From the NCBI GenBank assembly GCA_963827855.1, contig CAWHBY010000002.1, forward strand, positions 2,852,001 through 2,916,000: a DNA stretch of 64,000 nucleotides. The letters are read 5' to 3'. Origin of the DNA: DTPU01 sp963827855 (GTDB lineage Bacteria > Planctomycetota > Phycisphaerae > Sedimentisphaerales > Anaerobacaceae). The notes beneath the pieces were generated by a model that did no database searches, was not told the DNA's origin, and was given only the letters and a program-made list of their open reading frames with translations. Position numbers and translations under genes: made by a program. Of this stretch, positions 34,239 to 44,148 are shown one piece after another; the stretch's first letter is position 1; every line of letters begins with the position of its first letter.

Positions 34239-36374
34239 ATGGATATTATCGGGCATCCGGCGATGATCATCACGATCCAACAAGAACAGACCGTCCAGGA
34301 GGCGGCCCAGACCATGCGTGCCCACAAGGTCGGATGTCTGATCGTGGTTGACCGTCACGGTGAATTCGTGGGGCTGGTCACAGAGCGTGACATGGCCTAC
34401 TGGATTGGCAAGGCCTCCAAGGACGCCTGTCAGACCCAGATCGGGGAGATCATGACGTCCCATGTCGTCTCATGCCCACCCGGCACGTCGACGAGCAAGG
34501 CCAGAGAGATCATGACGACGCACCGAATCCGCCACCTGCCTATCGTGGACAAAGGGGTGGTGGTGGGCATCCTGTCTGCCAGGGATCTGATGGGCCAACA
34601 ACTTCAGGAGGATCGGGCCGCCGCTCAGGAAGTGGCGATGCTCTCCAACTGTCTCAAGAGCATTGAGCTCAAGGAGGCTGCAGACACCGTGGCCACTGAG
34701 GCGCCCAAGCTTTTCCAGGCCCGGCAGTGCGTCCTCTGTCTGTATCGAGACGGAGACACCAGCAATGCCCCGGAGTTGGAGAGCCACAATCAGTGCCTTC
34801 GACCACAGGAATCCCTGCGAGAGACCCTGGAGGGAAACCAACTGGAAGGCAGGGAGGCACTCTACGTGGAGTGCGTCCCCTGCGAATGCGAGGAACTGGG
34901 CGCGGCCGGCCCTCGTCTGATCATCCCCATCCAGGTCGGCCAGGACCGGGGCGAGAAGGGCTCTTCGGGCGGCGTGCTCAACGGGTATCTCTGCATGTGT
35001 GGCCTGGAGGCCGGCACAGCCAACGGAGAACTGGTCTCCTACAAGGCCAAGCTGGCCCGGGAGATCCTGACGTCGCACCTGACCAATGCCAGTCTCTATC
35101 AGCACGCCCGGTTGACCTCGCTGACGGATGCCCTTACGGGCGTGGGCTCCAGGAAGATGCTCGAGGACAACCTTCAGATCGAGTACGAACGGGCCCAGCG
35201 CTACCAGGCCCCGTTCTCCCTGGCGATCCTGGACCTGGACAACTTCAAGACCATCAATGACGTGCTCGGACACAGCAGCGGCGACGAGGCCCTGAGGCGC
35301 CTGGCCGACTGCATGAGGAAACAAAAACGGATCTCCGACGTGCTGGTCCGCTACGGCGGCGATGAATTCGTCATCGTCATGCCGCAAACGGCGGCTGAGG
35401 AGGCCCTGATCCTCGTGGAACGGCTGCGTACGGAGGTCCATACCATCAAGCTGGCGCAGGGGATGCCCCTGACCGTCAGTTGCGGGATTGCCGAATGTCT
35501 CCTGGACCGGGACGCCTCACCCGGAGACCTGATGCGGCGCGCGGACCTGGCCCTGTACGAGGCCAAGAGCGCGGGGCGAGACTGCGCCCGGCTCTGGGAG
35601 AAGACGATGACCAAGCTGCTGAATCCCAACGACATTGAGATCGGCAAGGTCAAGCAGCTCCAGCGGCGGGTGGCAGGGCTGTCGGAGAAGGCCGAGGAGA
35701 TGTTCATGCAGAGCATCTGGAGCCTGGTTCAGACCCTGGAAGCCAAGAATCCATACGCCCAGCGCCACTCGGTCAACGTGACCCTGTTCGCCTCGGGCAT
35801 CGCCAGACTGATGGCCGTCGGTCCCAAACACGTGGACCTCATCCGGCGCGCGGCCATGCTCCACGACATCGGCAAGATCGGCATCCCAGACGAGATCCTC
35901 TTCAAGGCCGGCAAGCTGACCCCCCGGGAGCGGCAGACCATCGAGCAACACCCGCTGATCGCCGTCCGCGTGCTGGAGGTGATGAGCTTCCTGGAGCGCG
36001 AGATTGCCATCATCCGCCATCATCATGAGCGATGGAACGGGCACGGCTATCCGGACGGTCTGTCCAGAACGGCCATTCCTGTGGGTGCGAGAATCCTCTC
36101 TGTGGCCGATACCCTGGATGCCCTGACCTCGCCGCGGTCCTACCGAGAGCTCCTTCCGCTGTCGGAGGCCCTGAAGATCCTTGTGGATTCGTCGGGCTAT
36201 GAGTCAGATCCGGACGTCATCAAGGCCCTGGTGGCCTGGGTCGAGTCCGTGGCCGCTGACCTGGGGATGTCTGTGGATCAGGTGACCGTGGAGGATCTCC
36301 TGGACCATCAGCGAAAGAACGATCCCGACGCCCCTTGTTCGGCGGAGGTCGAGCCTGTGGCCAGCGGCGTCTAG
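34239..36374 (+). CDS. CBS-GAF-like-GGDEF-HD-GYP cyclic di-GMP enzyme
   Basis: A 711-aa cytoplasmic signalling protein. Two CBS motifs (about 1-60 and 70-125; GHPAMIITIQQEQTVQEAA, IMTTHRIRHLPIVDKG) bind an adenosyl ligand in relatives. A GAF-like region follows (about 140-320), then GGDEF (about 330-490; VRYGGDEFVIVMP intact, so diguanylate cyclase activity is plausible). HD-GYP ends the chain (about 520-690; HDIGKIGIPDE, HHERWNGHGYPDG, so c-di-GMP hydrolysis is plausible). The ATG at 34239 has AAGG seven bases upstream; the longer frame to 34098 lacks domain-like sequence. It probably links cell energy state to c-di-GMP level. Confidence 0.92.
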   Translation: MDIIGHPAMIITIQQEQTVQEAAQTMRAHKVGCLIVVDRHGEFVGLVTERDMAYWIGKASKDACQTQIGEIMTSHVVSCPPGTSTSKAREIMTTHRIRHLPIVDKGVVVGILSARDLMGQQLQEDRAAAQEVAMLSNCLKSIELKEAADTVATEAPKLFQARQCVLCLYRDGDTSNAPELESHNQCLRPQESLRETLEGNQLEGREALYVECVPCECEELGAAGPRLIIPIQVGQDRGEKGSSGGVLNGYLCMCGLEAGTANGELVSYKAKLAREILTSHLTNASLYQHARLTSLTDALTGVGSRKMLEDNLQIEYERAQRYQAPFSLAILDLDNFKTINDVLGHSSGDEALRRLADCMRKQKRISDVLVRYGGDEFVIVMPQTAAEEALILVERLRTEVHTIKLAQGMPLTVSCGIAECLLDRDASPGDLMRRADLALYEAKSAGRDCARLWEKTMTKLLNPNDIEIGKVKQLQRRVAGLSEKAEEMFMQSIWSLVQTLEAKNPYAQRHSVNVTLFASGIARLMAVGPKHVDLIRRAAMLHDIGKIGIPDEILFKAGKLTPRERQTIEQHPLIAVRVLEVMSFLEREIAIIRHHHERWNGHGYPDGLSRTAIPVGARILSVADTLDALTSPRSYRELLPLSEALKILVDSSGYESDPDVIKALVAWVESVAADLGMSVDQVTVEDLLDHQRKNDPDAPCSAEVEPVASGV

Positions 36375-36398
36375 TGTTTGGCGGGGTCCCCGAACCCT

Positions 36399-36429
36399 CG
36401 CAAGACCGCCCGTCCGTGACGGTCTTGCG
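36399..36429. terminator. Terminator-like hairpin between convergent genes
   Basis: CGCAAGACCG (36399-36408), an 11-base loop, CGGTCTTGCG (36420-36429). Perfect 10-bp stem placed 25 bp after the c-di-GMP enzyme gene and 5 bp before the end of the opposing gene. Confidence 0.7.
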
Positions 36430-36433
36430 GGAT

Positions 36434-39400
36434 TCAAGGTTCGTTAGAGGGGGATAGTTCGGGTTCGAGGATCACTTCGATCACAGGTCGAGAAGGCACC
36501 AAGGCCAACAGATCGTTGGACTGGATCGTGACCTCTTTTTGCTGGGACTGAAAGCCCTTCTGCGACACGTGCAGCGTGTACTTGCCTGCAGGGGCGATCA
36601 GTATGGTTTCACAGTCGGTCTTGATCAGGGGCTCGATGCGTCCAGTTGGACCCTCCAACCAGACGGTCGCGCTGTTTTGCGGCTGGCCCAGGGAGGTGGC
36701 GACCTCGACGGACAGTAACCCCTGGTTCGCACCGGACCATGTCCAGGTGCTGATGTCGAGGATCTTGTTCTCGCCCTCAGCCAGATGGAAGCGAGCCAGG
36801 GCGCCTTGTCCAGGAGGTAGAAGCTGCCCACGAAGTAGTCCCCTGCCGGCAGATCCGTGATGTGGTAGTACCCGTGGCTTCCGTCGATCTTTGCCGACAG
36901 GGTCTGATCCTGACTGAACAGGAGCAGAGAGGGGCCGATTTCGTTCAAGATCGCGCCGCTCACGCTGGCCGTACCTGCGGGGATCTCCAGCTTGACGTCC
37001 TTGCGGGTCTGGCCCGGGTCCAGAACCAAGGCCTGGCTGACCTGGCGATGGCCATCCGGGCTGCGGGCGACCAACACGTAGGACCCGGCCAGCACGCGCG
37101 TGATCAGGCGAGGCTCATTATTGAGGTCTTCCGTCGCCGGCTCTTCGCCGATCTTCTGACCCCAGAATACACCGCCCTCCTGCAGTTGGACAGTCCAGTC
37201 TGCGGCAGACGAGGCTCCGGGCCCGGTGAAGGTTACCGCCACTGCGCCCAGGGTCTTGGGAAGCATGCCGAGGTCCACGTCGTTGGTTGCGACGTCGATG
37301 GTCGTGGCCTTGATCCACTGGGTCCATTCCACCGAGCTTCGATAGTAGATGGCATACCGGCCGACCGGGACGCCGCTGAAGGCGAAGGCGCCATCGGATC
37401 CCGTCGTGGCCCGGCACTGGAACAGCCCGGAGTTGGCGCGGGCCCGGGTCTGCCAGCAGGACCTGGCAGGAGGGGGTGGGCTGCCCGTCAACGGCCAGGA
37501 TGCCCATGACGTTCGGCCTTCCGCCCAGGTCCAACTGAATCGTCTTGCCCTCGATGGGCCAGACTGCCCGCTGAACCACGCCCAGGTGGGCCTCTGGGTT
37601 CCGCCGCCGCACGAAGCAGAGGGTCTGGGGCAGGCGCTCGACGTGGTAGCGACCCTGCTCGTCAGTCACGGCCGTCGCCAGCAGGTCGGCATCTTCCTGG
37701 CTGGGACTGTACGGCGTGCCCCCTTCGTGGAAGGTCAGAGTGACGTTGGCCTGGGGATGACCCTGGGCGTCGAACACGGTCCCTTCCACGGCTCCGCCCT
37801 TGTGCAGGGTGACGACGACGTCATGGGTGATCTTGCCTTCCAGAACCGTGATTCCTTCCAGGGTGGCGGCGCTGAACTCGGGGTGCGTGATCCGCAGATC
37901 ATGCAGGCCGGCCGGCATGTGCTCGAGCGTGAACTCGCCATCGCGACTCTGGACGCTGGTCTGCTCGCGGACGAGCAGGCCATTGGCCAGGGGCCGGCCG
38001 CCGGAATCTCCGGCCAGCGGAACAATCAGCGCCTCCTGTGACCGGCTCTCCCTTGGCATCGACGACGCGTCCCTTGATCCGGCCGCCGCTCGACAACTCG
38101 ACCACGAGCTGCCTGAGCTGTTGTGTGTTCACGCGATCGAAAAGGGCGGGCACAAATCCCTCTGCGCTGACCTGGATCTGATACAGGCCCGGGCCCTCGG
38201 TCGGCAGCTCAAAGACGCCATTGGCATCATTGACCGGATGCCACTGGACCTCAGGCAAATAGATGAAGCCGGGCCAGGAGCGGGTCTTCATCATGGCGAC
38301 TCTGAAGTGGTCGACAGGTTCCCCAGACTCGGCTTTCAGGACGATCCCCCGCAGTCTGGGCATGGGGACGTACTCAAGATCGACCTGGACGTCGGAGCCG
38401 GGCGCAGCCACTGTCCCGACCACCTTCTCCCGGACATTGGCGCCCTCAAAGACCAGCGTATACATGCCGGACTTGAGCCCCGTCAAGGTGAAGGTCTCCA
38501 CGCTCGGCTGCAACCGGGCGCGAGTGATCGTCCCCGTCGGGCAATAGGCGGTCACGTCCACGTAGGCGGGCCGCTGACTATCCGACCAATGGATCTTCCC
38601 GCTGACGGATGCCAGGCTCTGGGGTGGATCTCTGGGAATGGTCACCGCCAAAGGCTGATTTTCGGCCGGCGGCAGTTGTGCCTGCGAGACCGCAAAGGAG
38701 TAGGCCAGGCCATTGTCCTGCGGGATGCTGGCACGGAGACTGAAGCTCCCTTGTTCGATGTGCTCCAACGCAAACGTCCCGGTGCTATCCACCGTGGACG
38801 CCAGGGGCATGTGCAGACTGTGCCACCAGTCCGGCATGGCGGAGATCTGAAGGCCTTGGGCGGGTGTGCCATCGCTGTACTGGGCGTGCCCCACGACGGT
38901 CGTGCCCTTGCGGAGCGTCATCTGCAGGTGGTCAATGAAGTTGGGGTCGGAACAGGTTGCTACAATACGTTGTGGTGCATACTCTCGGGAGATCGCCGTT
39001 ATCTGGTAGGCGACGTCCGATGGGTTCAGGGCTCCCAACACGGCCGTTCCATCCTGGCTCGTCAGTGCGGGCTGGCCCACGTCGTTACTCTGATCCGACC
39101 CCAACCAACTGGCTGCCAGCCGCACGTCCTTGATTGGCCGGCCTTCTTCATCCACCGCCTCCAAACTGATCTGACAACCTCGCTTCAGTTGCAGGTTCCT
39201 GACGATAGGCGAATCCGGGCGCAGGGCCAGAAGACCGCAGGGGTCTTGCGGATTGAGGGCCACGTAGCGGTTGGACTCCACCCGCAGCCGGTAGTCGCCT
39301 GCCTCCTCGAGGGCCTCCAGCCGGTATGTCCCGTCCGATCCGGTCAGGACCTCAAGGCGTTGAGGCCCGGAGATCTGAAGCAGGATGCCCTCGACCGGAT

Positions 39401-40091
39401 GGCCCGTCTCAGCGTCTGTGACCAGGCCGCTCAACACGGGCAGGACCGCGACCTGCGATGCGGTCTGGCCCGTCGTGGACCCGGCAGGGCTGGTCTGGCC
39501 GGATCCCTGGGTTGTGGTCGATGCTACGGCCAACGTCTTCTGAAGCCTGTCGAGGCTCTCTGTGAACGGGTTGGCAGCCGGATCACCGGTCCACAGTTTG
39601 GCCAGCCTGGCCAGGGTCTCGACCGGACGGGGGTCTCCCATCTTGGCCAGGACCTGGGCAGCAGCGACCTTGACCTCAAGGGGGCTCTGGTCGAGGACCC
39701 CCATCAGACCCGCGATGTCGCGGTTGGCGGCCAGGAACTCAACCTGCTTGAATTGGGCATCGAGGTCCGGAGCGATGGGCTGCAGATGAGGGGCGGTAGG
39801 ATTGGCGGTATGGGTGATGGCCACGCGAGACGAGCCGTTGGCCCGGCCCCGATACAGGACGACGGTGGCCGTCATGGCCACCAGCAGGCACGCGGCAAGG
39901 GCCAGCTTGACCACCGGCCTGGACATCAGCCGGATGATCACGGGCTGAGCCGCCTCTTTCGCCGACCCGGTGAGGAGCTGCGCACGGACCCGCTCCATAG
40001 CCCTCTGGGTCGATTCCGCAGAGGGCTTGACCCTGGCGATCATCTCCAGGTGCCGCAGCAGGTCCCTGTCCTCACTGTTCGACATCATCAT
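36434..40091 (-). CDS. Membrane protein with carboxypeptidase-regulatory-like repeats, frameshifted
   Basis: Joined across three frame changes this is about 1218 aa. A cytoplasmic N-terminus (about 1-55) is followed by a membrane segment (PVVKLALAACLLVAMTATVV, about 58-80). A long outer region made of repeated beta-sandwich modules of the carboxypeptidase regulatory-like type follows (ETGHPVEGILLQISG, GSDGTYRLEALEEAGDYRLR, GRPIKDVRLAASW, GSDGAFAFSGVPVGRYAIYY). The breaks lie at about 38032-38036, 37435-37453 and 36804-36805. The start overlaps the sigma-factor stop by 20 bp. The topology fits an anti-sigma or sensor partner for that sigma factor, though no zinc anti-sigma motif is seen. Confidence 0.72.
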
Positions 40092-40608
40092 CCCCCACGG
40101 CCGTGGATTTCAACACGGCCTTGGCACATATCCCTCGTACCTTGGTCAAGGCCCTGGAACACAAGGCCCTGACGTGGTGGGGCGTCTTGCCCGTCTCCTC
40201 GGCGATCTGCTCAAACGAGTACTGCTGTAAATAGCGCAGTACAAATACCTTGCGTTGAACCTTATTAAGCCGTTCCATCGCATTGAAGATCTTGCGAACC
40301 TCCTCGTTCTCTACGAGGCGAGTCAGCGGACTCTTCTCTTCAATGGCGGGTTCGGGGGTGTCTTCTGCATCGAGGGATACGCTTGGGCCCTTCTTTCGTC
40401 GCCAGTCAAACGCCAGGTTGATGGCCACTGTCTTGGCATAGGCTTCAAGGTTGTCCACCTTGTCCAAGTTCGAGCCAGACAGTTTGATAAACAGGTCCTG
40501 CATAAGGTCCTCAGCGACGTCCGCCCTCAGAGTCAGTTTCGTGAGCAGGGCATGCAGACTAGGTCCAGACCTAGTCAGCAACTCCAACAGCTTGTCTGAG
40601 TTCGGCAT
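40072..40608 (-). CDS. ECF-type RNA polymerase sigma factor
   Basis: About 178 aa. Region 2 is DVAEDLMQDLFIKLSGSN and DNLEAYAKTVAINLAFDWRR. Region 4 is LNKVQRKVFVLRYLQQYSFE and EETGKTPHHVRALCSRALTK. The start is uncertain: ATG 40608 or ATG 40656 (194 aa); the still longer frame to 40767 has no sigma-like sequence. It is followed directly by its probable membrane partner, whose start overlaps its stop. It likely responds to an envelope signal passed by that protein. Confidence 0.85.
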   Translation of the reverse strand: MPNSDKLLELLTRSGPSLHALLTKLTLRADVAEDLMQDLFIKLSGSNLDKVDNLEAYAKTVAINLAFDWRRKKGPSVSLDAEDTPEPAIEEKSPLTRLVENEEVRKIFNAMERLNKVQRKVFVLRYLQQYSFEQIAEETGKTPHHVRALCSRALTKVRGICAKAVLKSTAVGDDDVEQ

Positions 40609-40774
40609 CAAGGCAGTCAATGGTCCTTGATAATCACTAGGTAGACGTCCCGGCATCTGCAGGCGCAACGCCCGATTTCCCTGTACAGGAAAATAATTGT
40701 GGTATCTTAACTTCGTTGTCGCCAACGGCCTAGAAAATAGTGCCGCACCCTGCAACAGACGGGCCAAGAGCCCG

Positions 40775-40848
40775 TTAACCCGGATTTCTCACGAGGCTTT
40801 GGACGTTCGAGGCAGAAGTGAGGCTATGATGTGAGAAATGCGGGTTAA
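40775..40848. mobile_element. Small element with 18-bp inverted repeats (MITE-like)
   Basis: TTAACCCGGATTTCTCAC (40775-40792) and GTGAGAAATGCGGGTTAA (40831-40848) are reverse complements at 17 of 18 positions, enclosing 38 bp of noncoding sequence. If TTAA at each end is a target duplication, the true ends are CCCGGATTTCTCAC and its partner, broadly like IS1380-type ends. No transposase is encoded. Confidence 0.6.
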
Positions 40849-40875
40849 TAGGTGTCGAGATATGCCAGCCCAGGG

Positions 40876-40904
40876 TTGACCCTTCCCTATACGGAGGCTA
40901 AGAT
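40876..40904 (+). promoter_or_regulatory. Promoter of purA
   Basis: TTGACC (40876-40881), 17-bp spacer, TAAGAT (40899-40904). Transcription would start near 40911, 75 nt before the purA ATG. Confidence 0.7.
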
Positions 40905-40985
40905 AGCCTGGTTTTTGCTTGTGCACTGGGGCCGAGAGTGAAGGTCGGACATCGTTGACAACTAGGCTTTTCGAGGTTTTCGCGC

Positions 40986-42260
40986 ATGAAGTGCGGTGTC
41001 GTGGGACTGCAATGGGGCGATGAAGGCAAGGGCAAGGTGGTGGACGTCCTCGCCCAGGACTGCGAGATCGTCGTTCGTTACGGAGGGGGGGCCAATGCCG
41101 GCCACACGGTGGTCATCGATAACGCGAGGTTTGCCCTGCACCTGCTGCCGAGTGGCGCGGTCCGGCAGGGTGTGGACTGCGTGATCGCCAATGCCGTGGT
41201 GGTTGACCCCGAGGTCCTCATCCAGGAGATCGATGGCTTGGCCGCCAGGGGGATAGACCTGACTGGCAGGCTCTGGATCAGCGAGAACGCCCACGTGGTC
41301 CTGGACTACCACAAGCGGGAAGACCAGCTTCGCGAGGCCGCACTGGGCGAGAACAAGATTGGAACGACCAGCCGAGGCATCGGTCCGTGCTACGCGGACA
41401 AGGCGCAACGCAGCCATGCCATACGCATGGGCGACCTCCGGGATCTCGACCGGCTCGCGGCCCGGCTGAAGACCATCATGGACTACAAGAACAAGCTCTT
41501 CACCGCCGTGTACGGTTCAGAGCCGATCAGCGCAGACGTCCTGATCGAGAAGTGCCGCGCCTACGCCGCGAGGCTCCTGCCCTTTGTGGTGGATACCACC
41601 GAGTTTCTGCACCGATCGATCAGAAAGGGCAGGTCCATGCTCTTCGAGGGTGCCCAGGGGTCATTGCTGGATATCGACCACGGGACCTTTCCCTTTGTCA
41701 CCAGCTCCAACTCGAGCCTGTTGGGCATGCCCGCGGGCTGCGGGGTGTCCGGCAAGCTCCTGGATCGAAGCGTGGGCGTCTGCAAGGCCTACACCACGCG
41801 CGTGGGGTCCGGTCCATTCCCGACCGAGCTCAACAATGAAACCGGTCAGTACATCCGCGAAAAGGGTCACGAATACGGCACGACTACAGGCCGGCCCAGG
41901 CGTTGCGGCTGGTTCGATGCGGTGGTTGCACTCTACTCGGTCACCATCAATGCCGTGGATGAGATCGCCATGATGCATCTGGACACGCTGACCGGGATCA
42001 AGGAGCTGAAGGTCTGCAAGGCCTACCGGCTCGACGGCAAGGTCACGACCTTCTTTCCAGCCAACCTGGATCGGCTGAGCCGGGCGGAGCCGGTCTACGA
42101 GACCCTGGCCGGTTGGGAGCAGGACGTCCAGGCTGCGACGCGATTCGACCAGTTGCCGCGGGCCGCCCAGCAGTACGTCCGCTGCATCGAGGAGATCGCG
42201 GGGGCGCCCGTGAAGATCATCGGCGTGGGCGCAGGCAGGACGCAGACGATCTTTCGATGA
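40986..42260 (+). CDS. purA: Adenylosuccinate synthetase
   Basis: A 424-aa enzyme joining IMP and aspartate with GTP to give adenylosuccinate, the first committed step to AMP. Clear motifs: GLQWGDEGKGKVVDVLA (residues 7-23, phosphate loop with catalytic Asp), ANAGHTVV with the catalytic His, GTTSRGIGPCYADK, FEGAQGSLLDIDHGTFPFVT and TTTGRPRRCGW. The length is normal for the family. It starts with ATG at 40986 after a weak GAGG and heads a short plus-strand group with uppS 24 bp downstream. Confidence 0.97.
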   Translation: MKCGVVGLQWGDEGKGKVVDVLAQDCEIVVRYGGGANAGHTVVIDNARFALHLLPSGAVRQGVDCVIANAVVVDPEVLIQEIDGLAARGIDLTGRLWISENAHVVLDYHKREDQLREAALGENKIGTTSRGIGPCYADKAQRSHAIRMGDLRDLDRLAARLKTIMDYKNKLFTAVYGSEPISADVLIEKCRAYAARLLPFVVDTTEFLHRSIRKGRSMLFEGAQGSLLDIDHGTFPFVTSSNSSLLGMPAGCGVSGKLLDRSVGVCKAYTTRVGSGPFPTELNNETGQYIREKGHEYGTTTGRPRRCGWFDAVVALYSVTINAVDEIAMMHLDTLTGIKELKVCKAYRLDGKVTTFFPANLDRLSRAEPVYETLAGWEQDVQAATRFDQLPRAAQQYVRCIEEIAGAPVKIIGVGAGRTQTIFR

Positions 42261-42284
42261 GGCTTGTTCCGGGAGTGAGTTGAT

Positions 42285-43058
42285 TTGTCTTTGAGCGACT
42301 TTGATCCCAAGCGACACGCCACGGCGAAGCGGCTGGGCCTGGAGCCGCGGCAGATGCCGCGTCACGTCGCCATCATCATGGACGGTAACGGCCGCTGGGC
42401 CAACGGCAGGGGGCTGCCCCGGCCTGATGGGCACGCCGAAGGAGCCAAGACCGCAGAGCGAATCGCCAACCACTGCGTCCACCTGGGCATCGAATGCCTA
42501 ACGCTCTACTCTTTCAGCGTGGAGAACTGGCGGCGACCCATGACCGAGGTCGTCGCCCTGATGCACCTGTATGAGGAGTACCTGGTCAGCATGCGTCCGA
42601 TGCTGATGCGGGAGAACGTCCGGATGGTCCACCTGGGGCGCAAGGCGGATCTCCCTGAGCCCGTGCAACGGGAACTGGACCACACCCTCTCGCTGACGGC
42701 CAGCAACACCGGCATGACCCTGGCCCTGGCCCTCAACTATGGCGCACGCGCAGAGATCGTCGATGCGATCCGGGCCTTGGCCCGTGACGTCCAGCAAGGA
42801 AGGCTCCGGCCTGAGGATATCGATGAGGCCCGCATCAGCCAGAGCCTGTACACCGCCGGGCTGCCCGACCCCGACCTGCTGATCCGGACCGCCAGCGAGT
42901 TGCGGGTCAGCAATTTCCTGCTCTGGCAGATCTGCTATTGCGAGTTCTACGTCACCCCTCTGTTGTGGCCGGATTTCGAGGAGCAGGCCCTGGAGCAGGC
43001 CCTGGTGGCCTATGCCGGTCGGGACCGCCGGTTTGGCGGTCTGTGTACATCCGGCTAG
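42285..43058 (+). CDS. uppS: Undecaprenyl diphosphate synthase
   Basis: A 257-aa cis-prenyltransferase making C55 undecaprenyl diphosphate, the carrier for peptidoglycan and for the polysaccharides built by the cluster at the left end. The signature HVAIIMDGNGRWANGRGL is at 27-44 with catalytic Asp33. LTLYSFSVENWRRP and the C-terminal DPDLLIRTASELRVSNFLLW with its RTxxExRxS type motif are present. The start is TTG at 42285 with GGGAG nine bases upstream. Confidence 0.96.
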   Translation: MSLSDFDPKRHATAKRLGLEPRQMPRHVAIIMDGNGRWANGRGLPRPDGHAEGAKTAERIANHCVHLGIECLTLYSFSVENWRRPMTEVVALMHLYEEYLVSMRPMLMRENVRMVHLGRKADLPEPVQRELDHTLSLTASNTGMTLALALNYGARAEIVDAIRALARDVQQGRLRPEDIDEARISQSLYTAGLPDPDLLIRTASELRVSNFLLWQICYCEFYVTPLLWPDFEEQALEQALVAYAGRDRRFGGLCTSG

Positions 43059-43149
43059 CCCGCATCTCTCACAAGCCAGCGATAGTGACCCGGACCCACC
43101 GAACGGCCATGCTGGCCATTGCGTGAAGTCATCCCCGTGGTGTGCCGAT

Positions 43150-43228
43150 AGGAGGACATGATGTGGCCTGTCCAGGGGCTGTCCCGAGGACTGAACGTCG
43201 CGTCGCGGAACGCAGTTTGAGGACCACT
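43150..43228 (+). other. Strong ribosome binding site with competing starts
   Basis: AGGAGG (43150-43155) is followed by two uses. ATG ATG (43158/43161) opens a 19-20 codon ORF ending TGA 43218-43220. GTG 43163 is in frame with the CBS protein and optimally spaced. A second site, GAGGA, precedes ATG 43229. Either a short leader peptide precedes the CBS gene or the CBS protein begins at the GTG. Confidence 0.45.
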
Positions 43229-44143
43229 ATGGGACCTTTCAGCACCGATGGATGTGAGGGTGAGCGGTCAAGCTCTTCTCAGATCGCCACAACCTGCCCA
43301 GACGATACCCTGCGCGCCAGGGACGTGATGCAATGCGGCGTGGTGACTGTAGATGCCCAGGACTCGGTCTACAAGGCGATCGGCATCCTCACAGACAAGC
43401 GGATCAGCGGTCTTCCCGTGGTTCGTGACGGTTGGCTGGTCGGCATCCTTTCCGAAAAGGACGTGCTGCGATCGCTCTATGAGAGGGAGTCTCTGACCGG
43501 CACGGTCGAGCAGTACATGACCCCCAACGTGGTCAGCTTCGACATCGAATCTCCACTTGCCGACATCGGCCGGACCCTGGTCAGCAAGGGTTTCCGGAGG
43601 GTGGCCATCCTGCACGAGGGACGCCTCGCGGGAATCATCACCCGGGCGGACCTGATCCGGCACACCAAGTACAGGCTCCTCTCTCTGGCCGAGAGCACCG
43701 ACTCCAGCTCGTACGGCCCGCTGGTCAAGGACTTCATGCAGTGCGGACTCCTGACCGTCAAGAGGCAGACCGCCCTGTACGAGGCTGCGGACATCCTGGC
43801 CGCCCGTCGCGTCACGGGGCTGCCGGTGGTGGATGACTCCATGAATCTCGATGGCATCATTACGGAGAAGGACATCCTGAGGATGCTCTTCGATCAGGCC
43901 GTGACGGGCCGGATTGTCGAGGACCTGATGACCCAGGACGTCGTGAGCTTCATGCCCTCGGACGGCCTGTTGAGCGTGTGCCGCTGCCTGATCCAGAATG
44001 ACTTCCACCGCGTCCCTGTGTTGGATGGCCGCAGGCTCGTGGGGATCATCAGCAGTGCGGACATCATCATGTACATCCTGAAGAACAAGTCGACCGCCCA
44101 CAAGCATCTGCACGCCGGTGTATCGGCGGCCATGCGGAAGTGA
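43229..44143 (+). CDS. Four-CBS-domain regulatory protein
   Basis: About 304 aa made of four CBS motifs in tandem. They begin near RARDVMQCGVVTVDAQDSV, VEQYMTPNVVSFDIESPL, VKDFMQCGLLTVKRQTALY and VEDLMTQDVVSFMPSDGLL, each ending in a GI-[IL]-[ST]-x-x-D type strand (GILSEKD, GIITRAD, GIITEKD, GIISSAD). Two Bateman modules of this type usually bind ATP, AMP or other adenosyl ligands. No effector domain is attached, so it must act on a partner. It ends 5 bp before the convergent pgl gene. The start may be GTG 43163 (see the ribosome-site entry). Confidence 0.88.
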   Translation: MGPFSTDGCEGERSSSSQIATTCPDDTLRARDVMQCGVVTVDAQDSVYKAIGILTDKRISGLPVVRDGWLVGILSEKDVLRSLYERESLTGTVEQYMTPNVVSFDIESPLADIGRTLVSKGFRRVAILHEGRLAGIITRADLIRHTKYRLLSLAESTDSSSYGPLVKDFMQCGLLTVKRQTALYEAADILAARRVTGLPVVDDSMNLDGIITEKDILRMLFDQAVTGRIVEDLMTQDVVSFMPSDGLLSVCRCLIQNDFHRVPVLDGRRLVGIISSADIIMYILKNKSTAHKHLHAGVSAAMRK

Positions 44144-44148
44144 CTGCG

